Assembly (NCBI GenBank): GCA_963776675.1
Contig: CAVZNR010000043.1
Span: 35,180-99,179, forward strand
Reading direction: 5' to 3'
Length of the DNA stretch: 64,000 nucleotides
Origin: Hyphomicrobium_A sp963776675
GTDB lineage: Bacteria > Pseudomonadota > Alphaproteobacteria > Rhizobiales > Hyphomicrobiaceae
Every line of letters begins with the position of its first letter. The stretch's first letter is position 1. Shown here piece after piece: positions 36,119-48,324 of this stretch. Below the pieces are notes generated by a model, which saw nothing but the letters and a program-made list of their open reading frames with translations, was not told the origin of the DNA and ran no database searches. A program made the position numbers and the translations under genes.

Positions 36119-37518
36119 CAGGTAGCCTCAGGTGCCTTAGGGTTGAGCCAGGGACCGGCGTCACCGACGAGTTGCTCGGTTTCGTTGGGGCCCCACGTCC
36201 CGGGCGCGTAGGAATAAAGTGGCGTCACGTTGCCGAGGATGTCGTTGACGATGCGCCATTCGGCATCGACGATGTCCACGCGCGTGAACAACTCGCTGTT
36301 GCCGTTCATTGCATCGCCGAGAAGGCGCTGATATGGCGGCATGTCGGCGGCGGGCTGTCGCGTCAAGACCAGCTCGACATCCTCGCCAACCATGCGGTCG
36401 CCCGGCGTCTTGACGCGAACGCCGAGCGCAACCGAAACGTTGGGCTGAATCCTGAAGCGCATGTGCCCAGACGCCGGCGACACGATCTCGCCGAAGGTCT
36501 CGCGCGGCGGCGGTTTGAACTCGACGACCGCCTCCGCGGCGGTCACCGGGAGCAGCTTGCCGGCGCGGATGAAGATCGGAACGCCCGCCCAGCGCCAGTT
36601 GTCGATCTCGAAGCGGGCAGCGGCAAATGTTTCTACCGTCGATCCCGCCGCGACGCCCGGCACCTTCAAGTAACCCTGATACTGCCCGCGCACGACGTCC
36701 TCGGGGCGCAACGCACGCACGGCCTTCAACAGGCTTGCCTTGCTGTCGCGCATGGCCTCGTGCTCCTGGCCCGTGGGCGGATCCATGGTCAGCGTGGCCA
36801 GAACCTGCAGCATGTGGTTCTGAATGACGTCGCGGATGGCGCCCGTTTCGTCATAGAACCTCCCGCGATCCTGCACCCCGAAATTCTCGGCCATCGTGAT
36901 CTGGATCGAGCGCACATTGTCCCGATTGAACAGCGGCTCGAACATCGAATTGGCAAAGCGGGTGTAGAGGATGTTCTGCACCGGCTCCTTGCCAAGGTAG
37001 TGATCGATGCGGAAGACGTTGCCCTCGGTAAAGTACTGGTCGATGCAGTCGCTGAGCTCGGTGGCCGACTTGCGGTCGCGACCGAACGGCTTCTCAACCA
37101 CGAGGCGGGCATTGTCCGCGCACCCGGACTTGGCAAGCTGGGCCGTCACGGTGGCGAACAGAATTGGCGGGATCGCCAGGTAGTGCATCGGGCGCTTGGC
37201 GTTCCCCAGCTGCTTGCGCAGCGCCTGGAATGTGGCGGGATCATTGTAGTCGCCGTCGACGTAATGCAACTGGCTCAGCAGCTGCACGAACGATTCCGAC
37301 TTGGTATTGCCGCCGTGCGCTGCAACGCTCTCTTTGGCGCGCTGCTTGAGCTGGTCCAGCGTCCAGCCCGACTTCGCCACGCCGATGATGGGCGACGTGA
37401 GGCCCTCGTCGCGCACCAGGCCGAACAGAGCGGGAAAGATCTGCTTGTAGGCGAGATCGCCGGTGGCGCCGAAAAAGACGAGCGCGTCGGACTTGCCTTT
37501 TACCGTTGGACTGGTCAT
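36118..37518 (-). CDS. zwf: Glucose-6-phosphate 1-dehydrogenase
   Basis: 466 residues. The NADP-binding motif is LVFFGATGDLAYKQIFPAL. The active-site signature RIDHYLGKEPVQN has the substrate-binding His and Lys. It gives 6-phosphoglucono-lactone and NADPH. Its first base overlaps the gnd stop as ATGA, and its last base the HAD start, so gnd-zwf-HAD are translationally coupled. Confidence 0.95.
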   Translation of the reverse strand: MTSPTVKGKSDALVFFGATGDLAYKQIFPALFGLVRDEGLTSPIIGVAKSGWTLDQLKQRAKESVAAHGGNTKSESFVQLLSQLHYVDGDYNDPATFQALRKQLGNAKRPMHYLAIPPILFATVTAQLAKSGCADNARLVVEKPFGRDRKSATELSDCIDQYFTEGNVFRIDHYLGKEPVQNILYTRFANSMFEPLFNRDNVRSIQITMAENFGVQDRGRFYDETGAIRDVIQNHMLQVLATLTMDPPTGQEHEAMRDSKASLLKAVRALRPEDVVRGQYQGYLKVPGVAAGSTVETFAAARFEIDNWRWAGVPIFIRAGKLLPVTAAEAVVEFKPPPRETFGEIVSPASGHMRFRIQPNVSVALGVRVKTPGDRMVGEDVELVLTRQPAADMPPYQRLLGDAMNGNSELFTRVDIVDAEWRIVNDILGNVTPLYSYAPGTWGPNETEQLVGDAGPWLNPKAPEAT

Positions 37519-38531
37519 GGGCCCTTCTTCTCCAGGTGGCCACCGAACTCGTAGCGCATGGCGGACATGAGCTTGTCGGCGAACTCGGCATCACCACGCG
37601 AGGAGAACCGGCTGAACAGGGCCGACGAGATGACGGGGGCGGGGACGCCCTCGTCGATCGCCGCCTGCAACGTCCAGCGGCCCTCGCCCGAGTCGGACAC
37701 GCGCCCCTCGAAATTGGACAGGTCGTGGTTCTGTCGCAGCGCGGCCGCCGTCAGATCGAGCAGCCACGAGCCGATCACGCTGCCGCGGCGCCAGACCTCG
37801 GCCACGTCCGGCAGATTGAGCTCGTACTGATAGAGCGCGGGATCGCGCAACGGCGTCGTCTCGGCGTCCGTCGTGCGGTGCTCGGTGCCGACGTTGGCGT
37901 TCTTGAGGATGTTGAGGCCCTCGGCGTAGGCGGCCATGACGCCGTACTCGATGCCGTTGTGCACCATCTTGACGAAGTGGCCGGCGCCGTTGGGACCGCA
38001 GTGCAGGTAGCCGTTCTCTGCCGCGCTCGGTGTGCCGGTGGCACCGGGTGTGCGCGAAGCCGAGGCGACGCCGGGGGCCAGGACCTTGAACACCGGATCG
38101 AGATGCTGGACCACGTCGTCCTCGCCGCCGATCATCATGCAGTAGCCGCGCTCCAGACCCCACACGCCGCCGCTGACGCCGACGTCGACGTAATGGATCT
38201 TCTTGCCAGCGAGCTGCTTGGCCCGCCGCAAGTCGTCTTGATAGTAGGAGTTGCCGCCGTCGATGACGATGTCACCGGGGGAGAGCAGCGGCACGAGCTC
38301 GCCGAGAACCTGATCGACCACGCCGGCTGGCACCATCATCCACACCGCGCGCGGCTTCGAAAGCGAGTTGACGAACGTCTTGAGATCCGTCGACCCCTTG
38401 GCGCCTCGGGCGACGAGGTCCTGCACGGCCGATGCATGCGTATCGTAGACGTGGAGATCATGGCCGGCGCGCATCAACCGCACGACCATATTGGCGCCCA
38501 TACGGCCGAGGCCGATCATCCCGAGTTGCAT
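37515..38531 (-). CDS. gnd: 6-phosphogluconate dehydrogenase, decarboxylating (short type)
   Basis: 338 residues, the short GndA-like form. The N-terminal NAD(P) loop is MIGLGRMGANMVVRLMRAG. Substrate motifs are DGGNSYYQDDLRR, VDVGVSGGVWGLERGYCMM and HFVKMVHNGIEYGVMAAYAEG, with catalytic Lys. It oxidatively decarboxylates 6-phosphogluconate to ribulose 5-phosphate. The acidic versus basic residue after the loop (RAGHDLHVYD) may favour NAD; cofactor choice is not certain. It lies 51 bp after tkt. Confidence 0.93.
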   Translation of the reverse strand: MQLGMIGLGRMGANMVVRLMRAGHDLHVYDTHASAVQDLVARGAKGSTDLKTFVNSLSKPRAVWMMVPAGVVDQVLGELVPLLSPGDIVIDGGNSYYQDDLRRAKQLAGKKIHYVDVGVSGGVWGLERGYCMMIGGEDDVVQHLDPVFKVLAPGVASASRTPGATGTPSAAENGYLHCGPNGAGHFVKMVHNGIEYGVMAAYAEGLNILKNANVGTEHRTTDAETTPLRDPALYQYELNLPDVAEVWRRGSVIGSWLLDLTAAALRQNHDLSNFEGRVSDSGEGRWTLQAAIDEGVPAPVISSALFSRFSSRGDAEFADKLMSAMRYEFGGHLEKKGP

Positions 38532-38582
38532 CGCTCTACTCCATACTCCGCTATCGTCTCGAACGTCCCGAACGGGACAAAC

Positions 38583-40655
38583 CTACTTGCGGCCCAACGT
38601 CTGTTTGGCCGCGCCAACCACGCGCTCAGGCGTGAAACCGAAATGCTTGGCGACGACGTCGATCGGCGCCGACATGCCGAATGTGTGCATGCCGAGCACG
38701 ACGCCCTTGGGACCTGCGTAGCGGTCCCAGCCGATGGGAGAGGCTTCCTCCACGGTTACGCGCGCGGTGATCTCCGGCGGCAGCACCTTAGCGCGGTAGG
38801 CCTCGCTCTGTTCCTCGAACAATTCCGTGCAAGGCATGCTGACGACACGCGCCGATATCTTTTCCTTGGCGAGGAGATCGCGCGCTGCCAGGCACAATGA
38901 AACCTCGCTGCCGGTACCAATGAGAATGACATCCGGCTTGCCTCCCGGCGCGTCAGCGAGAACATAGGCCCCCTTCGCCACGCCACTCGCCGATGCAAGC
39001 TGCTTACGGTCGACGATGGGGAGCGCCTGGCGCGTGCAGATCAGCGCCACCGGTCGATGCTTGAACGGCAGCACGAGACGGTAAGCCTCGGCCATCTCGT
39101 TGGCATCCGCCGGTCGTATGACAACCATGCCGGGGATCGCCCGCAAGGAGACGAGCTGCTCGATCGGCTGATGGGTGGGTCCATCCTGGCCGAGGCTGAT
39201 CGAATCGTGCGTCCAAACGTGCAGCACCGGCAGGTCCATCAGCGAGGACAGGCGGATGGCGCCGCGCGCGTAATCGGTAAAGATCAAGAAGCCCGAGCCG
39301 AAGGCCCGGAGCCCCGTCAGCGTCATGCCGTTGACGATGGCACACATGGCATGCTCGCGGATGCCGAAGTGCATATTGCGGCCGGAGTAGGATCCGAGGC
39401 GTCCGTAGGGCTGGAAATCGCCGGCATCCTCAAACAGCAACCGCGTCTTGGTGGAGGGGGAAAGGTCGGCCGCGCCGCCCATCACCCAGGGAACCTGCTC
39501 GGCGATCGCATTCAGCACCTTGCCTGACGCATCGCGCGTCGACAGGCCTTTGGCATCGGCGGGAAAGGCCGGGATCTTGCGATCCCATCCGCCCGGAAGC
39601 GTGCGGGCATCGATGTGCCCGATCTGGGTGGCAAGCTCGGGAAACTTCTTGGCGTAGCGTTTGAAGAGCGCTTCCCAATCACGCCGAGCCTTGTCGCCGC
39701 GCTTGCCCATAACGGCGCTCAGATGCTCGCGCACACCCTTGGGCACGACGAATGTCTTGTCGGGATCAAAGCCGAAGAACTGCTTTGTGAGGCGGGCCTC
39801 CTCCTCACCCAGCGGCTCGCCGTGGGCTGAAGCCGTGTCGTGCTTGTCGGGTGCGCCATAGCCGATGTGGCTATGCACGATGATCAGGGTCGGCCGGTCC
39901 TCGGTGGCAAGGAATTCCTGGTAGGCCCGCGCGATTTGAGCGGTGTCGTTGGCATCCGTGACGCGCGTGACGTTCCAGCCGTAGCCAAGAAAGCGGGCCG
40001 CGACATCCTCGGTGAAGGTGATGTCGGTATGCCCCTCGATGGTCACGTGGTTCTGGTCGTAGATCCAGCACAGGTTGGATAGCTGCAGATGACCGGCGAG
40101 CGAAGCCGCCTCGCTGGAGATTCCCTCCATCATGCAGCCATCACCGCAGAGCGCGTAGACGTTGAAATCGAACAGGTCGAACTCCGGCTTGTTGTACGTG
40201 GCCGCAAGCCACTTGCCCGCAATCGCCATGCCGACACTGGTCGCTACGCCCTGGCCCAGCGGGCCGGTGGTGGACTCCACGCCCGTCGTCCAGCCGTATT
40301 CGGGATGACCGGGGCAGCGGCTGCCCTCCTCGCGAAACGACTTGATGTCGTCGAGCGTCACGGCCTCGCGGCCGGCTTTTTGATAGGATGTGTCGGCCGC
40401 CTTGATACCAGCCAGGTAAATGAGACTGTAGAGCAGCATCGAGGCGTGCCCGCTCGACAGCACGAAGCGGTCGCGGTTGATCCAGTGCGGGGCCTTGGGG
40501 TCGTAGCGAAGGAACTGCTGCCACAGCGTATAGGCCGTGGGGGCCGCGCCCATGGGCGTGCCGGGATGCCCAGACTGCGCTTTTTGAATTGCATCGATCG
40601 ACAGCGTGCGAATGGTGTTGATCGCGAGCTGATCGATATTCTCGTGCGCTTTCAT
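38583..40655 (-). CDS. tkt: Transketolase
   Basis: 690 residues, typical length. N-terminal TPP domain: GHPGTPMGAAPTAYTLW, ALCGDGCMMEGISSEAASLA (the GDG...N motif). Middle domain: NMHFGIREHAMCAIVNG with the catalytic Glu, and VWTHDSISLGQDGPTHQPIE. C-terminal: LIGTGSEVSLCLAARDLL. It transfers a two-carbon ketol unit. It is on the same strand as and upstream of gnd-zwf-HAD-tal-pgi. Confidence 0.95.
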   Translation of the reverse strand: MKAHENIDQLAINTIRTLSIDAIQKAQSGHPGTPMGAAPTAYTLWQQFLRYDPKAPHWINRDRFVLSSGHASMLLYSLIYLAGIKAADTSYQKAGREAVTLDDIKSFREEGSRCPGHPEYGWTTGVESTTGPLGQGVATSVGMAIAGKWLAATYNKPEFDLFDFNVYALCGDGCMMEGISSEAASLAGHLQLSNLCWIYDQNHVTIEGHTDITFTEDVAARFLGYGWNVTRVTDANDTAQIARAYQEFLATEDRPTLIIVHSHIGYGAPDKHDTASAHGEPLGEEEARLTKQFFGFDPDKTFVVPKGVREHLSAVMGKRGDKARRDWEALFKRYAKKFPELATQIGHIDARTLPGGWDRKIPAFPADAKGLSTRDASGKVLNAIAEQVPWVMGGAADLSPSTKTRLLFEDAGDFQPYGRLGSYSGRNMHFGIREHAMCAIVNGMTLTGLRAFGSGFLIFTDYARGAIRLSSLMDLPVLHVWTHDSISLGQDGPTHQPIEQLVSLRAIPGMVVIRPADANEMAEAYRLVLPFKHRPVALICTRQALPIVDRKQLASASGVAKGAYVLADAPGGKPDVILIGTGSEVSLCLAARDLLAKEKISARVVSMPCTELFEEQSEAYRAKVLPPEITARVTVEEASPIGWDRYAGPKGVVLGMHTFGMSAPIDVVAKHFGFTPERVVGAAKQTLGRK

Positions 40656-40751
40656 GCCGTCGACTGCCTATGCAAACGTTCGTTTCGCGTTGCGCGGCCT
40701 GCCTGCGGCGGACCTCGAATGAGTTCCAAGTTCCGACCAGAAGTGGCCAGA

Positions 40752-41540
40752 CTAGGTCGTGTGCTCGGCAGCGAGCGCAAAAGCAGTGGGAGCGGCCTCG
40801 AAGAGGTGGTCCATCCGCTCATCCCATGCCCGTACGCCGCCGGTGATCCCCGCCTCGTTCGAGACGATTTTCACGTTCGTCGGCAAGGGTGGTTCGATCA
40901 GCCGCGAGTTTCCGCCGCCAATGTATAATGTGTCGTACATCACAACGGTTTCGAGCAGGTCGATAATTTTACGTACTCGGCGATTCCAGCGCTTGTGGCC
41001 GACCTTCTCGAGGGCCTTCTCGCCCACGTACTCGTCGTAGGTTTTTCCGTTCTTGATGGGCTGCTGGCTGAACTCGAGATGGGGGCCGAGGCGCCCGTCC
41101 AGGAACAGCGCAAAGCCCATGCCCGTCCCCATGGTGATCACGCATTCGGTCCCGCGTCCGTCGATGACGCCGAGGCCCTGCACGCTTGCATCGTTGAGCA
41201 TGCGCACGGGCTTGCCCAGCTCGTTCGAAACGACCGACGCCAGCTTGAAGCCGTGCCACAGCTTGGTGCCCAGATTGGGAGCCGTATAAACGGTGTCTCG
41301 CCGCACGACGCCGGGAAAGCCAATGGTAATACGATCAAATTGCTTGAGCTGGTCTGCGAGGCCGACAAGCCCTTTGACCACCGCTTTCGGCTCGGCCGGC
41401 TTGGGCGTCACCACGCGCACGCGCTCGGATATCATATCGCCTGCGGAATTGAGGATTCCGGCCTTGAGGTGGCTGCCGCCGATGTCGAAGGCGAGCGTCA
41501 ATGGACCTTTGGCTTGTGCGCTGCTATCGGTGGCGCCCAT
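40752..41540 (-). CDS. ROK-family kinase, polyphosphate glucokinase-like
   Basis: 262 residues with the ROK/PPGK pattern: phosphate-1 motif LAFDIGGSHLKAGIL, ITIGFPGVVRRDTVYTAPNL, VRMLNDASVQGLG and VITMGTGMGFALFLDGRLG, then IKNGKTYDEYVGEKALEKVG. It lacks the ROK zinc-cysteine cluster, as PPGK-type members do. It phosphorylates glucose with polyphosphate or ATP, supplying glucose 6-phosphate to the adjacent pathway. It is 96 bp upstream of tkt, same strand. Confidence 0.85.
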   Translation of the reverse strand: MGATDSSAQAKGPLTLAFDIGGSHLKAGILNSAGDMISERVRVVTPKPAEPKAVVKGLVGLADQLKQFDRITIGFPGVVRRDTVYTAPNLGTKLWHGFKLASVVSNELGKPVRMLNDASVQGLGVIDGRGTECVITMGTGMGFALFLDGRLGPHLEFSQQPIKNGKTYDEYVGEKALEKVGHKRWNRRVRKIIDLLETVVMYDTLYIGGGNSRLIEPPLPTNVKIVSNEAGITGGVRAWDERMDHLFEAAPTAFALAAEHTT

Positions 41541-41614
41541 ATGAGCCCTCTCCAGTTCCGCTTTGGGACGGCCGTTTGCCGCGGCCTAATCAGTTCCTCG
41601 CGCACTCTAGAGGT

Positions 41615-41704
41615 ATGTGTGACCCCGCCCAGGCGCAAGCAAGGCGCACGCTAGCGGAAATACGTAAACTCCAAGCTGAAATGATCGGCGGCTTGTCTAT
41701 TTAA
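41615..41704 (+). CDS. Possible small protein, 29 aa
   Basis: ATG at 41615 with AGAGG just upstream opens 29 codons (MCDPAQAQARRTLAEIRKLQ then AEMIGGLSI). The product would be a basic amphipathic helix. It lies in the leader of pgl between divergent genes. Support is only the ribosome-binding site and composition. Confidence 0.25.
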   Translation: MCDPAQAQARRTLAEIRKLQAEMIGGLSI

Positions 41705-41787
41705 TTGAACCACGAAACGCTTTCTTATTCCGGCCGGACGCAAAACTGTCGCAGCAACAACAGGCGAAAATCGAATGGGAGCGTCCC

Positions 41788-42546
41788 ATGGGTGATCCTG
41801 CCGAATCCACGTTCATGAAACCCGCAGTCGGAACGCTACGGATCCATGAGGATCTTGCTGCACTTTCCCGTGCGGCCGCCGATTTCCTGTGCGCGACAGC
41901 CGAGCGCAAACCCGGCCAGGTGCGGATCGCCTTGTCGGGCGGCGAGACGCCCAAGCCCCTGTACGAGCTCCTCGCGCAAGATCCGATCCGCCACCGCCTG
42001 CCCTGGGATCGCGTGCAGTGGGTCTTGGGCGACGAGCGCTTCGTCCCGCCGTCAAGCCCCGATAGCAATTACGGCATGGCACGTGCCGCGTTCCTCGCAC
42101 ACGTGCCCGTGCCAGAGCACAACGTTCATCCGGTCCCGACCGAGGGCGTCGATCTAAAGGAAGCCGCCGCGCAGTATGAAGCGACCCTGCAATCTCTCTA
42201 CGGCAGCAACACGTTGCGCATCGACCGGCCGCTTCTCGACCTGACACTTCTTGGGCTCGGCCCCGACGGCCACACGGCCTCATTGCTTCCCGGACAGCCG
42301 GTCCTCAAGGAGATGAAACGCTGGGTGGCGCCGGTGCCGCACGGCCGGCCGCAGCCGCGCATCAGCCTGACCTATCCCGCGCTCGACTCAAGTCGTGTCG
42401 TCGCCTTCCTCGTTTCCGGCGAGGAGAAGCGCGACATTCTCGATCGCATCCTGTCGGGAGACACCAGCGTGCCCGCCGGGCGCATCCGCCCGCTTGGCGA
42501 GGTGATCTGGTTCGTCGACAAGGCCGCGGCGGGACGCTGGTCCTGA
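41788..42546 (+). CDS. pgl: 6-phosphogluconolactonase
   Basis: 252 residues with the DevB/Pgl pattern: VRIALSGGETPKPLYELLA, VQWVLGDERFVPPSSPDSNY, and LDLTLLGLGPDGHTASLLPG, which carry the phosphate-binding and catalytic His/Asp. It hydrolyses the lactone made by Zwf. It is divergent from the minus-strand unit that holds its partner enzymes. Its stop is 7 bases from the convergent proton ATPase stop. Confidence 0.93.
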   Translation: MGDPAESTFMKPAVGTLRIHEDLAALSRAAADFLCATAERKPGQVRIALSGGETPKPLYELLAQDPIRHRLPWDRVQWVLGDERFVPPSSPDSNYGMARAAFLAHVPVPEHNVHPVPTEGVDLKEAAAQYEATLQSLYGSNTLRIDRPLLDLTLLGLGPDGHTASLLPGQPVLKEMKRWVAPVPHGRPQPRISLTYPALDSSRVVAFLVSGEEKRDILDRILSGDTSVPAGRIRPLGEVIWFVDKAAAGRWS

Positions 42547-42553
42547 GCGTCGC

Positions 42554-45034
<2,481 letters not shown>

Positions 45035-45163
45035 GACTCGCTTTGGCCTCCGGGTCGGCTGGCGACGTCAGATCTGCGGTATGCCCGTCTAGTCTTACCT
45101 TGAGGTTGATGTCCGTATGACACCACGGTGACGCAAGGGCCCCGCGGCGACGCGTCTCGCTGC

Positions 45164-45850
45164 CTAACGCAGCGGAGGGACCGGATAGAGCGTCCACCAG
45201 AGCAGGATTCCAAACAGCGCCGGCGTGACCCATGTCGCGGCATAGAGCCAATAGATCTTTACGCTCTCGAAGAGCTTCAGACGCTGGAGATCGCGTTCGG
45301 CTGCCTCCTTGTCGTAGGCCTCGTCGAGTTGCTGCTGCGCCTTGGCGATGGCGAAATCGATGTCGTCGTGGTTCTCGCCGCACTCTTCCAGGGCGCGCTC
45401 GTACTGCTCGACCAGAGGATAAAGGTCGTAGTCGTGCGGCGCGGCGAACGCGAGGCGGCGCACCAGAGCATTGACGCGGCGGGCGCATTGATCGAACCGG
45501 CGCGCCTTCGCGGGGTAGTCCTTCGCCTGCTCGATGAGCCCCACCAGCAGCGACAGCGCACCCGTGACGTAGGCGGTGAAGTCGAGCACGTTCTTGGTGT
45601 GGACTGCGAGCCCGTCCTTGAAGAGCAGAACATAGAACGGCAGCAGAAAGCCGATGACACCGGCGAATGCGAAGGCGAGCGTGCTGGCGCTCTGGCAGCG
45701 CTCGAAGCGCTTGGCCGCGTTGAAGCGCGCCCGCTTCACGACCTTCCAGTCTCTCAGATATTTTTCGTACGCCCGCGCAGGCCGCCGCCCGACGGCGGCA
45801 AGATCGACCGGCGGGTGCACCTCAAGCGGACCGAATTGATCCTGCATCAT
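45164..45850 (-). CDS. SLATT-domain-like 2TM protein
   Basis: 228 residues. After a charged N-terminus (KYLRDWKVVKRARFNAAKRF) come two hydrophobic segments (LAFAFAGVIGFLLPFYVLLF and TAYVTGALSLLVGLIEQ). The helical block AKDYPAKARRFDQCARRVNA follows, and a third hydrophobic segment (IYWLYAATWVTPALFGILLW) is near the C-terminus. The order of TM pair then A-x-R-x-x-x-C-x-R-x-x-N helix matches SLATT domains, which are predicted pore-forming effectors of nucleotide-dependent immunity. No CD-NTase or SLOG gene adjoins, so a defence role is not supported here. Confidence 0.55.
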   Translation of the reverse strand: MMQDQFGPLEVHPPVDLAAVGRRPARAYEKYLRDWKVVKRARFNAAKRFERCQSASTLAFAFAGVIGFLLPFYVLLFKDGLAVHTKNVLDFTAYVTGALSLLVGLIEQAKDYPAKARRFDQCARRVNALVRRLAFAAPHDYDLYPLVEQYERALEECGENHDDIDFAIAKAQQQLDEAYDKEAAERDLQRLKLFESVKIYWLYAATWVTPALFGILLWWTLYPVPPLR

Positions 45851-46029
45851 GGAAAAAGGCTAGCGAGCGCGCGCGAGGCGGAAAAGCGCAATGGGCCGCG
45901 TGCCCACACCTAGCCGCATAATCGGGCCGAGCTAACGATTCGCTCGAGGGCGGAATGCGCAGCTGTGGGCGCTGCGCCCCCAACCAGCACCCGTCGCAGG
46001 AGCCTGGTCACGAGAGCAGCGGGATGCGC

Positions 46030-47283
46030 TCAGTAGCTGTACCCGAGCCCGAAGATAACCTTTTCCACGTCGGTCTTGTAGGTTTCGGCCTGATAGTTGG
46101 CGTACTTGAGCTCGGCATAGAAGCCGTCACGCAGCGGCAGCTTGGAGTAGAAGTCGAACTCGGACCCGTAGTCGACATCGCCGACGTCCGACTTCGAACT
46201 CGTGATACTGGCCGATCAAGCAGCAGCCCGTTGAGGAAGCTGAAGTCGCCCGCGACATTCGCCACTTTGTAGCGGACGTCGACATAATAGTCCTGCAGGC
46301 CGGCCGCCGGCGTATTCAGGAATACATCCGCAAAGCCATTGAACACATGTCCCGTCGCCAGCGGCGTCTGGAAGCCCTTGTTGTTGTCGCTCCCCAGGAG
46401 CTCGTAAACAAGCGTCGTGGTCAGTCCGCTCCACGTTACGCCGGGCTCGATGCGCACGTAGTCCGCGTCGTAGGCGACGGGCTGGTTGCCGTAGTCGGTC
46501 TGACGCGCGTACTCGAAGCGGTAGTTGAACGTGAGCCCGCCGCCCAAGTCCTGCTTGCCCTGAAGGAAGCCGCCGAAGCTTGCGTTCGAGAGCTTCGCAT
46601 CGTCGTTGATATCCATCAGGTAGGCGTAGCCCGTCAGCGTCCCGAAGGGGAACGGCTTGCTCTCGGCGTGGAACAAGTGAATGTTGGATTTAAGATTTCC
46701 GGCCGGTGACCGGTCGCTGAAAATGCGGTTCACGTTGCCGATGTAGCCGTAGAAGCCGGTGACGCCCGGCACCGCCGTGATCGTGGCCGTGGCGCCGTCG
46801 AACGTCTGGTCGTTCTGACGCCAGGCGACGGACCCGACGTAGCGCATGTTGTCGAGGTTCTTCTTGATAGCGGCCGCCCAGGATGACGACACCGGGGATA
46901 TGATGCGATTCAATGTAGGCTTGATCGACCTCGGCCGACTGCACGTCGACGACCAGAGGGTACTGGGTTTTGCCGTTGATCGTGTTGTTGAAGTCGTCGG
47001 GGCCGAGCTCGACCACGAACTCGCCCTCGATGCCGGCGCGAAAGCCGTGAAACAGGCCCGACTCTACCCCGACCTTGGTCGCTAACGTCGAAGCACGCGC
47101 GTCCTTCGGCAGCCCATCCTGGTCCACGTACTCATAGCGGTAGCGGGATTTGAGCCAGAACTTGCCCCCTTTGACGGCAGCCTGCAGGTCGCTATCGAGA
47201 TCCGCCGCGCTTGCAGTCGATGAGAGACCGGAGACCGCCGACACAGCTGCGACGGCAACGCACGCCAACTTCCGAGAACGCAT
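46030..47283 (-). pseudogene. Alginate-export-like outer membrane beta-barrel, frameshifted three times as sequenced
   Basis: Reconstructed as 416 residues once three extra bases are removed (1254 minus 3 is divisible by 3). A signal peptide (LACVAVAAVSAVSGLSSTAS) precedes beta strands typical of the alginate-export family: FWLKSRYRYEYVDQDGLP, GEFVVELGPDDFNN, NLDNMRYVGSVAWRQNDQTF. The chain ends in EKVIFGLGYSY, a C-terminal aromatic residue recognised by the BAM complex. Frame breaks lie near 46870 and, doubled, near 46195-46220. The frame between the last two reads IGQYHEFEV, a good beta strand. It could be a pseudogene or an error cluster. Confidence 0.7.
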
Positions 47284-47496
47284 ACATCACCACCTCGTGC
47301 TCCCACGCATTTACTAAAGGACAGTGGCGTGGGGAGCTTCACGCCGCGATCCATGAATGACGCTACTTGGGCACCCCCCATTCAGGGAAAGACGAAAGCT
47401 TCGCCTGGGTGACGCTCGGAACGAGTGTGGCGCAGAAGCTGCTAAATGCCCGATCGGCAGGCATTGCCCGGAAATTGGCCAACCTGGTTTGAGTAT

Positions 47497-48324
47497 TCAA
47501 AGGCATGGACAAGCCGCCTTTCCGGTGTGCGCCACGCCCATCCGCGCGCTCACCCCAACACCCGCACCGATTAGAACGATGCACGGCGCGCTGCGGCGCT
47601 CGGCAGCGAGACGCTCCGGCAGCGTGGCAAGCGTCGCGACGATGACGATTTCGCTGGGTCGCGTCGCATCGAAAATGGCCGTGACGGGGTGGTCCGCCGG
47701 AAGCCCACGATCCAACAGCTCGCTGCAAAGGGGACCGATGGTGGCCTTGGGCATATAGACGGCCGTCAGCGCCCCGGGGTCGGCAAGACCGGCCCAGTCG
47801 TAGTCCTCGGGCAAACCGCCGTTGGCCGCATGCCCGGTAATGACCTGGAAGCGGCGCGCGCTGCCCCGCCGCGTGAGCGGCAGCTTTAGGCTTGCGGCAG
47901 CGCCCTGCGCCGCCGTGATCCCCGGCACGATCTCGTAAGCGATACCGGCACGCTCCAGCGCGGCGATCTCGTCCTCGGCACGGCCAAATATCAACGGATC
48001 GCCGGCCTTCAGTCGCACCACACGCCAGCCGGAGCTGGCCAGCGCCACTATCAGCAGATTGATCTCCTCCTGCCTGCAGGAGGCGCCGTAGCCCTTCTTG
48101 CCCACGCGCACGCGACGGACATTCGCCGGCGCCATCGCCAGCACCTCCTCCGAGACGAGGTTGTCGAACAGGATGACGTCGGCGCCGCGCAGAGCTTCGA
48201 GCGCCTTGAGCGTCAGCAGCCCAGGGTCGCCGGGGCCGGCGCCGACCAGCGCGACCGATCCCGCTTTGCGCGGGCGGACGTCCTTCAGGATCTCAAGAGG
48301 CAGCCGCAAGGACATTCGCTCCAT
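47497..48324 (-). CDS. cobA: Uroporphyrinogen-III C-methyltransferase
   Basis: 275 residues. It adds two methyl groups from SAM to uroporphyrinogen III, giving precorrin-2 for siroheme and B12. Motifs: VALVGAGPGDPGLLTLKALE, VSEEVLAMAP, GYGASCRQEEIN, VRLKAGDPLIFGRAEDEIAA and PGITAAQGAAASLKLPLT. A start at 48315 is also possible. The start overlaps the end of the nitrate-reductase remnant, consistent with an original nas operon that supplied siroheme to nitrite reductase. The C-terminus is slightly extended (GKAACPCL). Confidence 0.93.
   Translation of the reverse strand: MERMSLRLPLEILKDVRPRKAGSVALVGAGPGDPGLLTLKALEALRGADVILFDNLVSEEVLAMAPANVRRVRVGKKGYGASCRQEEINLLIVALASSGWRVVRLKAGDPLIFGRAEDEIAALERAGIAYEIVPGITAAQGAAASLKLPLTRRGSARRFQVITGHAANGGLPEDYDWAGLADPGALTAVYMPKATIGPLCSELLDRGLPADHPVTAIFDATRPSEIVIVATLATLPERLAAERRSAPCIVLIGAGVGVSARMGVAHTGKAACPCL

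Noticed and set aside
45164..45850. A CBASS-like defence island around the SLATT-like protein
   Set aside because: No nucleotidyltransferase, SLOG or other immunity gene is nearby; neighbours are an ion pump and a porin.
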